Below, in pieces: positions 44,490-56,703 of a DNA stretch of 64,000 bases. The stretch covers positions 11,054,001-11,118,000 of the forward strand of contig OY756962.1 of the NCBI GenBank assembly GCA_963580455.1, read 5' to 3'. The translations under genes and the position numbers were made by a program. The stretch comes from Euonymus europaeus (Eukaryota > Streptophyta > Magnoliopsida > Celastrales > Celastraceae). Positions within the stretch are counted from its first letter, which is position 1. Every line of letters starts with the position of its first letter. The notes under the pieces were generated by a model, which worked only from the letters and a program-made list of their open reading frames with translations, did no database searches and was not told the origin of the DNA.

Positions 44490-47053
44490 ATGGACAAAAC
44501 CGTTAAAAGCTCCTCCATAGAGAGAGTTGATCAACTTCGAACCAACAAAAGTTGCTCGGGATACACTTTTTATTGTTCTTCTATGTCAAATTTTACGAGT
44601 ATAAGATTTCTAGATTATTTCGATGCCAAAACACCAACTTTCTATCACAAAGCGACAAAACTGTTAAAAGCTCCTCCATAGAGAGAGTTGAGAAACTTCG
44701 GACTATCAAAGTTGCTCGGCGTACAGCTTATATTCTTCTTCTAGGTCAAATTTTATGAGTATAGCTTCCATGATTATTTGGATTTCAAAACACTAACTTT
44801 CTATGACAAATGGAGGAAACCGTTAAAAGCTCCTCCGTAGAGAGAGTTGAGCAACTTCGGACCATCAAGGTCGCTCGGCGTACACTTTTTACTGTTCTTC
44901 TATGTCAAATTTTACGAGTATAAGCTTCCAAGACTATTTCGATGCCAAAACACTAACTTTTTATCACAAAGAGACAAAACTATTAAAAGCTCCTCGATAG
45001 AGAGAGTTGAGCAACTTCGGACCATCATAGTTTCTCGGTGTACACTTTTTATTGTTCTCTTATGTCAAATATTATGAGTAGAAGCTTCGAAGATTATTTC
45101 GATTCCAAAAACACCAACTTTCTATGACAAATGGACAAAACCGTTAAAAGGTCCTCAAAGAGAGATTTGACCAACTTCGAACCATCAAAGTTGCTCTGCG
45201 TACATTATTTACTGTTCTTCTATGTCAAATTTTACGAGTATAAGCTTCCAAGACTATTTGAATGCCAAAACACTAACTCTTTATCACAAATAGACAAAAC
45301 CGTTAAAAGCTCATCCATAAAGAGAGTTGAGCAACTTCGGACCATCATAGTTTCTCGGTGTACACTTTTTATTGTTCTCCTATGTCAAATATTATGAGTA
45401 GAAGCTTCAAAGATTATTTCGATTCCAAAAACACAAACTTTCTATGACAAATGGACAAAACCGTTAAAAGCTCCTCCATAGAGAGAGTTGATCAACTTCG
45501 AACCAACAAAAGTTGCTCGGGATACACTTTCTATTGTTCTTCTATGTCAAATTTTACGAGGATAAGCTTTCTAGATTATTTCGATGCCAAAATACCAACT
45601 TTCTATCACAAAGCGACAAAACTGTTAAAAGCTCCTCCATAGAGAGAGTTGAGCAACTTCGGACTATCAAAGTTGCTCAGCGTACACCTTATATTCTTCT
45701 TCTATGTCAAATTTTATGAGTATAGCTTCCATGACTATTTGGATTTCAAAACACTAACTTTCTATGACAAATGGAGGAAACCGTTAAAAGCTCCTCCGTA
45801 GAGAGAGTTGAGCAACTTCGGACCATCAAGGTTGCTCGGCGTACACTTTTTACTGTTCTTCTATGTCAAATTTTACGAGTATAAGCTTCCAAGACTATTT
45901 CGATGCCAAAACACTAACTTTTTATCACAAATAGACAAAACCGTTAAAAGCTCATCCGTAGAGAGAGTTGAGCAACTTCAGACCATCATAGTTTCTCGGT
46001 GTACACTTTTTATTGTTCTCCTATGTCAAATATTATGAGTAGAAGCTCCAAAGATTATTTCGATTCGAAAAACACCAACTTTCTATGAAAAATGGACAAA
46101 ACCGTTAAAAGCTCCTCCATAGAGAGAGTTGATCAACTTCGAACCAACAAAAGTTGCTCGGGATACACTTTCTATTGTTCTTCTATGTCAAAATTTTACG
46201 AGGATAAGCTTTCTAGATTATTTCGATGCCAAAATACCAACTTTCTATCACAAAGCGACAAAACTGTTAAAAGCTCCTCCATAAAGAGAGTTGAGCAACT
46301 TCGGACTATCAAAGTTGCTCGGCGTACACCGTATATTCTTCTTCTATGTCAAATTTTATGAGTATAAGCTTCCATGATTATTTGGATTTCAAAACACTAA
46401 CTTTCTATGACAAATGGACGAAACCGTTAAAAGCTCCTCTATAGAGAGAGTTGAGCAACTTCGAACCATCAAAGTTTCTCGGCGTACACTATTTACTATT
46501 CTTCTATGTCAAATTTTACGAGTATAAGTTTTCTAGATTATTTCGATGCCAAAATACCAACTTTCTATCACAAAGCGACAAAACTGTTAAAAGCTCCTCC
46601 ATAGAGAGAGTTGAGCAACTTCGGACCATCAAAGTTGCTCGGCGTACACCTTATATTCTTCTTCTATGTCAAATTTTATGAGTTTAGCTTCCATGATTAT
46701 TTGGATTTCAAAACACTAACTTTCTATGACAAATGGATGAAACCGTTAAAAGCTCCTCCATAGAGAGAGTTGAGCAACTTCGGACCATCAAAGTTGCTCG
46801 GTGTACACTTTTTACTGTTCTTCTATGTCAAATTTTACGAGTATAAGCTTCGAAGAGTAATTCGATGCCAAAACACTAACTTTTTATCACAAATAGACAA
46901 AACCGTTAAAAGCTCATCCATAGAGAGAGTTGAGCAACTTCGGACCATCATAGTTTCTCGGTGTACACTTTTTATTGTTCTCCTATGTCAAATATTATGA
47001 GTAGAAGCTTCAAAGATTATTTCGATTCCAAAAACACCAATTTTCTATGACAA
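44490..47053 (+). repeat. 2564-bp higher-order repeat, copy 3
   Basis: Anchors at 44490, 45131, 45451 and 46092. The next unit starts at 47054 but departs from the pattern at about 47760. There the TCCTCAAAG monomer is fused to a different one, with loss of two monomers. Confidence 0.92.
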
Positions 47054-50000
47054 ATGGACAAAACCGTTAAAAGCTCCTCCATAGAGAGAGTTGATCAACT
47101 TCGAACCAACAAAAGTTGCTCGGGATACACTTTTTATTGTTCTTCTATGTCAAATTTTACGAGTATAAGATTTCTAGATTATTTCGATGCCAAAACACCA
47201 ACTTTCTATCACAAAGCGACAAAACTGTAAAAAGCTCCTCCATAGAGAGAGTTGAGAAACTTCGGACTATCAAAGTTGCTCGGCGTACACCTTATATTCT
47301 TCTTCTAGGTCAAATTTTATGAGTATAGCTTCCATGATTATTTGGATTTCAAAACACTAACTTTCTATGACAAATGGAGGAAACCGTTAAAAGCTCCTCC
47401 GTAGAGAGAGTTGAGCAACTTCGGACCATCAAGGTCGCTCGGCGTACACTTTTTACTGTTCTTCTATGTCAAATTTTATGAGTATAAGCTTCCAAGACTA
47501 TTTCGATGCCAAAACACTAACTTTTTATCACAAAGAGACAAAACTATTAAAAGCTCCTCGATAGAGAGAGTTGAGCAACTTCGGACCATCATAGTTTCTC
47601 GGTGTACACTTTTTATTGTTCTCTTATGTCAAATATTATGAGTAGAAGCTTCGAAGATTATTTCGATTCCAAAAACAACAACTTTCTATGACAAATGGAC
47701 AAAACCGTTAAAAGCTCCTCAAAGAAAGATTTGACCAACTTCGAACCATCAAAGTTGCTCGGGATACACTTTCTATTGTTCTTCTATGTCAAATTTTACG
47801 AGGATAAGCTTTCTAGATTATTTCGATGCCAAAATACCAACTTTCTATCACAAAGCGACAAAACTGTTAAAAGCTCCTCCATAGAGAGAGTTGAGCAACT
47901 TCGGACTATCAAAGTTGCTCGGCGTACACCGTATATTCTTCTTCTATGTCAAATTTTATGAATATATGCTTACATGATTATTTGGATTTCAAAACACTAA
48001 CTTTCTATGACAAATGGACGAAACCGTTAAAAGCTCCTCTATAGAGATAGTTCAGCAACTTCGGATCATCAAGGTTGCTCGGCGTACACTTTTTACTGTT
48101 CTTCTATGTCAAATTTTACGAGTATACGCTTCCAAGACTATTTCGATGCCAAAACACCAACTTTTTATCACAAAGAGACAAAACTATTAAAAGCTCCTCG
48201 ATAGAGAGAGTTGAGCAACTTCGGACCATCATAGTTTCTCGGTGTACACTTTTTATTGTTCTCTTATGTCAAATATTATGAGTAGAAGCTTCGAAGATTA
48301 TTTCGATTCCAAAAACACCAACTTTCTATGACAAATGGACAAAACCGTTAAAAGCTCCTCCAAGAGAGATTTGACCAACTTCGAACCATCAAAGTTGCTC
48401 GGCGTACATTATTTACTGTTCTTCTATGTCAAATTTTACGAGTATAAGCTTCCAAGACTATTTCAATGCCAAAACACTAACTCTTTATCACAAATAGACA
48501 AAACCGTTAAAAGCTCATCCATAAAGAGAGTTGAGCAACTTCGGACCATCATAGTTTCTCGGTGTACACTTTTTATTGTTCTCCTATGTCAAATATTATG
48601 AGTAGAAGCTTCAAAGATTATTTCGATTCCAAAAACACCAACTTTCTGTGACAAATGGACAAAACCGTTAAAAGCTCCTCCATAGAGAGAGTTGATCAAC
48701 TTCGAACCAACAAAAGTTGCTCGGGATACACTTTTTATTGTTCTTCTATGTCAAATTTTACGAGTATAAGCTTTCTAGATTATTTCGATGCCAAAATACC
48801 AACTTTCTATCACAAAGCGACAAAACTGTTAAAAGCTCCTCCATAGAGAGAGTTGAGCAACTTCGGACCATCAAGGTTGCTCGGCGTACACTTTTTACTG
48901 TTCTTCTATGTCAAATTTTACGAGTATAAGCTTCCAAGACTATTTCGATGCCAAAACACTAACCTTTTATCACAAATAGACAAAACCGTTAAAAGCTCAT
49001 CCATAGAGAGAGTTGAGCAACTTCGGACAATCATAGTTTCTCGGTGTACACTTTTTATTGTTCTCCTATTGCAAATATTATGAGTAGAAGCTTCAAAGAT
49101 TATTTCGATTCCAAAAACATCAACTTTCTATGACAAATGGACGAAACCGTTAAAAGCTCCTCTATAGAGATTGTTGAGCAACTTCGGATCATCAAGGTTG
49201 CTCGGCGTACACTTTTTACTGTTCTTCTATGTCAAATTTTACGAGTATAAGCTTCCAAGACTATTTCGATGCCAAAACACCAACTTTTTATCACAAAGAG
49301 ACAAAACTATTAAAAGCTCCTCGATAGAGAGAGTCGAGCAACTTCGGACCATCATAGTTTCTCGGTGTACACTTTTTATTGTTCTCTTATGTCAAATATT
49401 ATGAGTAGAAGCTTCGAAGATTATTTCGATTACAAAAACACCAACTTTCTATGACAAATGGACAAAACCGTTAAAAGCTCCTCCAAGAGAGATTTGATCA
49501 ACTTCGAACCATCAAAGTTGCTCGGCGTACATTATTTACTGTTCTTCTATGTCAAATTTTACGAGTATAAGCTTCCAAGACTATTTCAATGCCAAAACAC
49601 TAACTTTTTATCACAAATAGACAAAACTGTTAAAAGCTCTTCCATAAAGAGAGTTGAGCAACTTCGGACCATCATAGTTTCTCGGTGTACACTTTTTATT
49701 GTTCTCCTATGTCAAATATTATGAGTAGAAGCTTCAAAGATTATTTCGATTCCAAAAACACCAACTTTCTATGACAAATGGACAAAACCGTTAAATGCTC
49801 CTCCATAGAGAGAGTTGATCAACTTCGAACCAACAAAAGTTGCTCGGGATACACTTTTTATTGTTCTTCTATGTCAAATTTTACGAGTATAAGCTTTCTA
49901 GATTATTTCGATGCCAAAATACCAACTTTCTATCACAAAGCGACAAAACTGTTAAAAGCTCCTCCATAGAGAGAGTTGAGCAACTTCGGACCATCAAGGT

Positions 50001-50135
50001 TGCTCGGCGTACAACTTATATTCTTCTTCTATGTCAAATTTTATGAGTATAAGCTTCCATGATTATTTGGATTTCAAAACACTAACTTTCTATGACAAAT
50101 GGACAAAACCGTTAAAAGCTCCTCAATAGAGAGAG

Positions 50136-53100
50136 TTGAGCAACTTCGGATCATCAAGGTTGCTCGGCGTACACTTTTTACTGTTCTTCTATGTCAAATT
50201 TTACGAGTATAAGCTTTCAAGACTATTTCAATGCCAAAACACCAACTTTTTATCACAAATAGACAAAACCGTTAAAAGCTCATCCATAGAGAGAGTTGAG
50301 CAACTTCAGACCATCATAGTTTCTCGGTGTACACTTTTTATTGTTCTCCTATGTCAAATATTATGAGTAGAAGCTTGAAAGATTATTTCGATTCCAAAAA
50401 CACCAACTTTCTATGACAAATTGACAAAACCGTTAAAAGCTCCTCCTTAGAGAGAGTTGATCAACTTCGAACCAACAAAGTTTCTCGGGATACACTTTTT
50501 ATTGTTCTTCTATGTCAAATTTTACGAGTACAAGCTTCCTAGATTATTTCGATGCCAAAACACCAACTTTTTACGAGAAATGGACAAAACCGTTAAAAGC
50601 TCTTCTATAGAGAGAGTTGAGCAACTTCGGACCAGCAAAGTTCCTCGGTGTACACTTTTTATTGTTCTTCTATGTCAAATTTTATGAGTATAAGCTTCCT
50701 AGATTATTTCGATGCCAAAACACCAACTTTCTTCGACAAATGGAGAAAATCGTTAAAAGCTCTTCCGTAGAGAGAGTTGAGGAACTTCGGACCATCAAAG
50801 TTGCTTGGCGTACACTATTTACTATTCTTCTATGTCAAGTTTTACGAGTATAAGCTTGCTAGATTATTTCGATGCCAAAACACCAACTTTCTACGACAAA
50901 TTGACAAAACCGCTAAAAGATCCTCCATAGAGAGAGTTGAGCAACTTCGAACCATCAAAGTTGCTCGGCGTACACCATTTACTATTCTTCTATGTCAAAT
51001 TTTACGAGTATAAGCTTTCTAGATTATTTCGATGCCAAAATTCCAACTTTCTATCACAAAGCGACAAAACTGTTAAAAGCTCATCCATAGAGAGAGTTGA
51101 GCAACTTCGGACCATCGAAGTTGCTCGGCGTACACCTTATATTCTTCTTCTATGTAAACTTTTATGAGTATAGCTTCCATGATTATTTGGATTTCAAAAC
51201 ACTAACTTTCTATGAAAAATGGAGGAAACCGTTAATTGCTCCTCCATAGAGAGAGTTGAGCAACTTCGGACTATCAAGGTTGCTCGGCGTACACTTTTTA
51301 CTGTTCTTCTATGTCAAATTTTACGAGTATAAGCTTCGAAGACTATTTCGATGCCAAAACACTAACTTTTTATCACAAATAGACAAAACCGTTAAAAGCT
51401 CATCCATAGAGAGAGTTGAGCAACTTCGGACCATCATAGTTTCTCGGTGTACACTTTTTATTGTTCTCCTATGTCAAATATTATGAGTAGAAGCTTCAAA
51501 GATTATTTCGATTCCAAAAACACCAACTTTCTATGACAAATGGACAAAACCGTTAAAAGCTCCTCCATAGAGAGAGTTGATCAACTTCGAAGCAACAAAA
51601 GTTGCTCGGGATACACTTTTTATTGTTCTTCTATGTCAAATTTTACGAGTATAAGCTTTCTAGATTATTTCGATTCCAAAATACCAACTTTCTATCACAA
51701 AGCGATAAAACTGTTAAAAGCTCCTCCATAGAGAGAGTTGAGCAACTTCGGACTATCAAAGTTGCTCGGCGTACAACTTATATTCTTCTTCTATGTCAAT
51801 TTTTATGAGTATAGGCTTCCATGATTATTTAGATTTCAAAACACTTACTTTCTATAACAAATGGACGAAACCGTTAAAAGCTCCTCTATTGAGATAGTTG
51901 AGCAACTTCGGATCATCAAGGTTGCTCGGCGTACACTTTTTAATGTTCTTCTATGTCAAATTTTACGAGTATAAGCTTCCAAGACTATTTCGATGCCAAA
52001 ACACCAACTTTTTATCACAAAGAGACAAAACTATTAAAAGCTCCTCGATAGAGAGAGTTGAGCAACTTCGGACCATCATAGTTTCTGGTGTACACTTTTT
52101 ATTGTTCTCTTATGTCAAATATTATGAGTAGAAGCTTCGAAGATTATTTCGATTCCAAAAACACCAACTTTCTATGACAAATGGACAAAACCGTTAAAAG
52201 CTCCTCCAAGAGAGATTTGATCAACTTCGAACCATCAAAGTTGCTCTGCGTACACTATTTACTGTTCTTCTATGTCAAATTTTACGAGTATAAGCTTCCA
52301 AGACTATTTCAATGCCAAAACACTAACTTTTTATCACAAATAGACAAAACCGTTAAAAGCTCATCCATAAAGAGAGTTGAGCAACTTCGGACCATCATAG
52401 TTTCTCGGTGTACACTTTTTATTGTTCTCCTATGTCAAATATTATGAGTAGAAGCTTCAAAGATTATTTCGATTCCAAAAACACCAACTTTCTATGACAA
52501 ATGGACAAAACCGTTAAAAGCTCCTCCATAGAGAGAGTTGATCAACTTCGAACCAACAAAAGTTGCTCGGGATACACTTTTTATTGTTCTTCTATGTCAA
52601 ATTTTACGAGTATAAGCTTTCTAGATTATTTCGATGCCAAAATACCAACTTTCTATCACAAAGCGACAAAACTGTTAAAAGCTCCTCCATAAGGAGAGTT
52701 GAGCAACTTCGGACCATCAAGGTTGCTCGGCGTACACTTTTTAGTGTTCTTCTATGTCAAATTTTACGAGTATAAGCTTCCAAGACTATTTCGATGCCAA
52801 AACACTAACTTTTTATCACAAATAGACAAAACCGTTAAAAGCTCATCCATAGAGAGAGTTGAGCAACTTCGGACCATCATAGTTTCTCGGTGTACACTTT
52901 TTATTGTTCTCCTATTGCAAATATTATGAGTAGAAGCTTCAAAGATTATTTCGATTCCAAAAACATCAACTTTCTATGACAAATGGACAAAACCGTTAAA
53001 AGCTCCTCCATAGAGAGAGAGTTGATCAACTTTGAAGCAACAAAAGTTGCTCGGGATAAACTTTTTATTGTTCTTCTATGTCAAATTTTACGAGTATAAG

Positions 53101-53342
53101 CTTTCTAGATTATTTCGATGCCAAAATACCAACTTTCTATCACAAAGCGATAAAACTGTTAAAAGCTCCTCCATAGAGAGAGTTGAGCAACTTCGGACTA
53201 CCAAAGTTGCTCGGCGTACAACTTATATTCTTCTTCTATGTCAAATTTTATGAGTATAAGCTTCCATGATTATTTGGATTTCAAAACACTAACTTTCTAT
53301 GACAAATGGATGAAACCGTTAAAAGCTCCTCCATAGAGAGAG
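50136..53342 (+). repeat. 3207-bp higher-order repeat (20 monomers), copy 1
   Basis: Anchors at 50136, 50617, 51256, 51540 and 51898 recur 3207 bp later. Identity is about 98% by eye. Confidence 0.88.
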
Positions 53343-55560
53343 TTGAGCAACTTCGGATCATCGAGGTTGCTCGGCGTACACTTTTTACTGTTCTTCTATG
53401 TCAAATTTTACGAGTATAAGCTTTCAAGACTATTTCGATGCCAAAACACCAACTTTTTGTCACAAATAGACAAAACCGTTAAAAGCTCATCCATAGAGAG
53501 AGTTGAGCAACTTCAGACCATCATAGTTTCTCGGTGTACACTTTTTATTCTTCTCCTATGTCCAATATTATGAGTAGAAGCTTGAAAGATTATTTCGATT
53601 CCAAAAACACCAACTTTCTATGACAAATGGAGAAAACCGTTAAAAGATCCTCCATAGAGAGAGTTGATCAACTTCGAACCAACAAAGTTGCTCGGGATAC
53701 ACTTTTTATTGTTCTTCTATGTCAAATTTTACGAGTACAAGCTTCCTAGATTATTTCGATGCCAAAACACCAACTTTTTACGAGAAATAGACAAAACCGT
53801 TAAAAGCTCTTCTATAGAGAGAGTTGAGCAACTTCGGACCATCAAAGTTCCTCGGTGTACACTTTTTATTGTTCTTCTATGTCAAATTTTATGAGTATAA
53901 GCTTCCTAGATTATTTCGATGCCAAAACACCAACTTTCTTCGACAAATGGAGAAAATCGTTAAAAGCTCTTCCGTAGAGAGAGTTGAGGAACTTCGGACC
54001 ATCAAAGTTGCTCGGCGTACACTATTTACTATTCTTCTATGTCAAGTTTTACGAGTATAAGCTTGCTAGATTATTTCGATGCCAAAACACCAACTTTCTA
54101 TGACAAATGAACAAAACCGTTAAAAGATCCTCCATAGAGAGAGTTGAGCAACTTCGAACCATCAAAGTTGCTCGGCGTACACTATTTACTATTCTTCTAT
54201 GTCAAATTTTACGAGTATAAGCTTTCTAGATTATTTCGATGCCAAAATTCCAACTTTCTATCACAAAGCGACAAAACTGTTAAAAGCTCCTCCATAGAGA
54301 GAGTTCAGCAACTTCGGACCATCGAAGTTGCTCGGCGTACACCTTATATTCTTCTTCTATGTAAACTTTTATGAGTATAGCTTCCATGATTATTTGGATT
54401 TCAAAACACTAACTTTCTATGACAAATGGAGGAAACCGTTAATTGCTTCTCCATAGAGAGAGTTGAGCAACTTCGGACTATCAAGGTTGCTCGGCGTACA
54501 CTTTTTACTGTTCTTCTATGTCAAATTTTACGAGTATAAGCTTCGAAGACTATTTCGATGCCAAAACACTAACTTTTTATCACAAATAGACAAAACCGTT
54601 AAAAGCTCATCCATAGAGAGAGTTGAGCAACTTCGGACCATCATAGTTTCTCGGTGTACACTTTTTATTGTTCTCCTATGTCAAATATTATGAGTAGAAG
54701 CTTCAAAGATTATTTCGATTCCAAAAACACCAACTTTCTATGACAAATGGACAAAACCGTTAAAAGCTCCTCCATAGAGAGAGTTGATCAACTTCGAAGC
54801 AACAAAAGTTGCTCGGGATACACTTTTTATTGTTCTTCTATGTCAAATTTTACGAGTATAAGCTTTCTAGATTATTTCGATGCCAAAATACCAACTTTCT
54901 ATCACAAAGCGATAAAACTGTTAAAAGCTCCTCCATAGAGAGAGTTGAGCAACTTCGGACTATCAAAGTTGCTCAGCGTACAACTTATATTCTTCTTCTA
55001 TGTCAAATTTTATGAGTATAAGCTTCCATGATTATTTAGATTTCAAAACACTAACTTTCTATGACAAATGGACGAAACCGTTAAAAGCTCCTCTATTGAG
55101 ATAGTTGAGCAACTTCGGATCATCAAGGTTGCTCGGCGTACACTTTTTACTGTTCTTCTATGTCAAATTTTACGAGTATAAGCTTCCAAGACTATTTCGA
55201 TCCCAAAACACCAACTTTTTATCACAAAGAGACAAAACTATTAAAAGCTCCTCGATAGAGAGAGTTGAGCAACTTCGGACCATCATAGTTTCTCGGTGTA
55301 CACTTTTTATTGTTCTCTTATGTCAAATATTATGAGTAGAAGCTTCGAAGATTATTTCGATTCCAAAAACACCAACTTTCTATGACAAATGGACAAAACC
55401 GTTAAAAGCTCCTCCAAGAGAGATTTGATCAACTTCGAACCATCAAAGTTGCTCGGCGTACACTATTTACTGTTCTTCTATGTCAAATTTTACGAGTATA
55501 AGCTTCCAAGACTATTTCGATGCCAAAAAACCAACTTTTTGTCACAAATAGACAAAACCG
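53343..55560 (+). repeat. 3207-bp higher-order repeat, copy 2, truncated by a hybrid monomer
   Basis: It follows copy 1 through 55389. The monomers at 55389-55655 then start like 52181 and end like 53343, so the unit was shortened by unequal exchange. Confidence 0.8.
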
Positions 55561-56701
55561 TTAAAAGCTCATCCATAGAGAGAGTTGAGCAACTTCAGAC
55601 CATCATAGTTTCTCGGTGTACACTTTTTATTCTTCTCCTATGTCCAATATTATGAGTAGAAGCTTGAAAGATTATTTCGATTCCAAAAACACCAACTTTC
55701 TATGACAAATGGACAAAACCGTTAAAAGCTCCTCCATAGAGAGAGTTGATCAACTTCGAACCAACAAAGTTGCTCGGGATACACTTTTTATTGTTCTTCT
55801 ATGTCAAATTTTACGAGTATAAGCTTTCTAGATTATTTCGATGCCAAAATACCAACTTTCTATCACAAAGCGACAAAACTGTTAAAAGCTCCTCCATAGA
55901 GAGAGTTGAGCAACTTCGGACCATCAAGGTTGCTCGGCGTACACTTTTTACTGTTCTTCTATGTCAAATTTTACGAGTATAAGCTTCCAAGACTATTTCG
56001 ATGCCAAAACACTAACTTTTTATCACAAATAGACAAAACCGTTAAAAGCTCATCCATAGAGAGAGTTGAGCAACTTCGTACCATCATAGTTTCCCGGTGT
56101 ACACTTTTTATTGTTCTCCTATTGCAAATATTATGAGTAGAAGCTTCAAAGATTATTTCGATTCCAAAAACAGCAACTTTCTATGACAAATGGACAAAAC
56201 CGTTAAAAGCTCCTCCATAGAGAGAGTTGATCAACTTCGAAGCAAAAAAAGTTGCTCGGGATACACTTTTTATTGTTCTTCTATGTCAAATTTTACGAGT
56301 ATAAGCTTTCTAGATTATTTCGATGCCAAAATACCAACTTTCTATCACAAAGCGATAAAACTGTTAAAAGCTCCTCCATAGAGAGAGTTGAGCAACTTCG
56401 GACTATCAAAGTTGCTCGGCGTACAACTTATATTCTTCTTCTATGTCAAATTTTATGAGTATAAGCTTCCATGATTATTTGGATTTCAAAACACTAACTT
56501 TCTATGACAAATGGACGAAACCGTTAAAAGCTCCTCCATAGAGAGAGTTGAGCAACTTCGTATCATCAAGGTTGCTCGGCGTACATTTTTTATTGTTCTT
56601 CTATGTCAAATTTTACGAGTGTAAGCTTTCAAGACTATTTCGATGCCAAAACACCAACTTTTTATCACAAATAGACAAAACCGTTAAAAGATCATCCATA
56701 G

Positions 56702-56703
56702 AT
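56702..56703. other. Inversion junction of the satellite array
   Basis: Up to 56702 the monomer reads forward (ATCATCCATAGA). From 56703 it reads on the opposite strand (TTGACATAGAAGAATAG), and it stays so to the window end. The two sides break at different monomer positions and are different monomer types. There is no palindrome at the junction and no insertion. Confidence 0.95.

Larger units (their letters stand above)
34016..56702 (+). repeat. Satellite array, right block, forward orientation
   Basis: About 141 monomers of about 160 bp continue the array interrupted by element A. Local homogenisation differs along the block: an irregular start (34.0-35.8 kb), 641-bp tetramers (35.8-38.6 kb), 2564-bp units (39.4-47.1 kb), and mixed units with a 3207-bp period (49-55.6 kb). 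No insertion or gene is seen inside. Confidence 0.97.
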
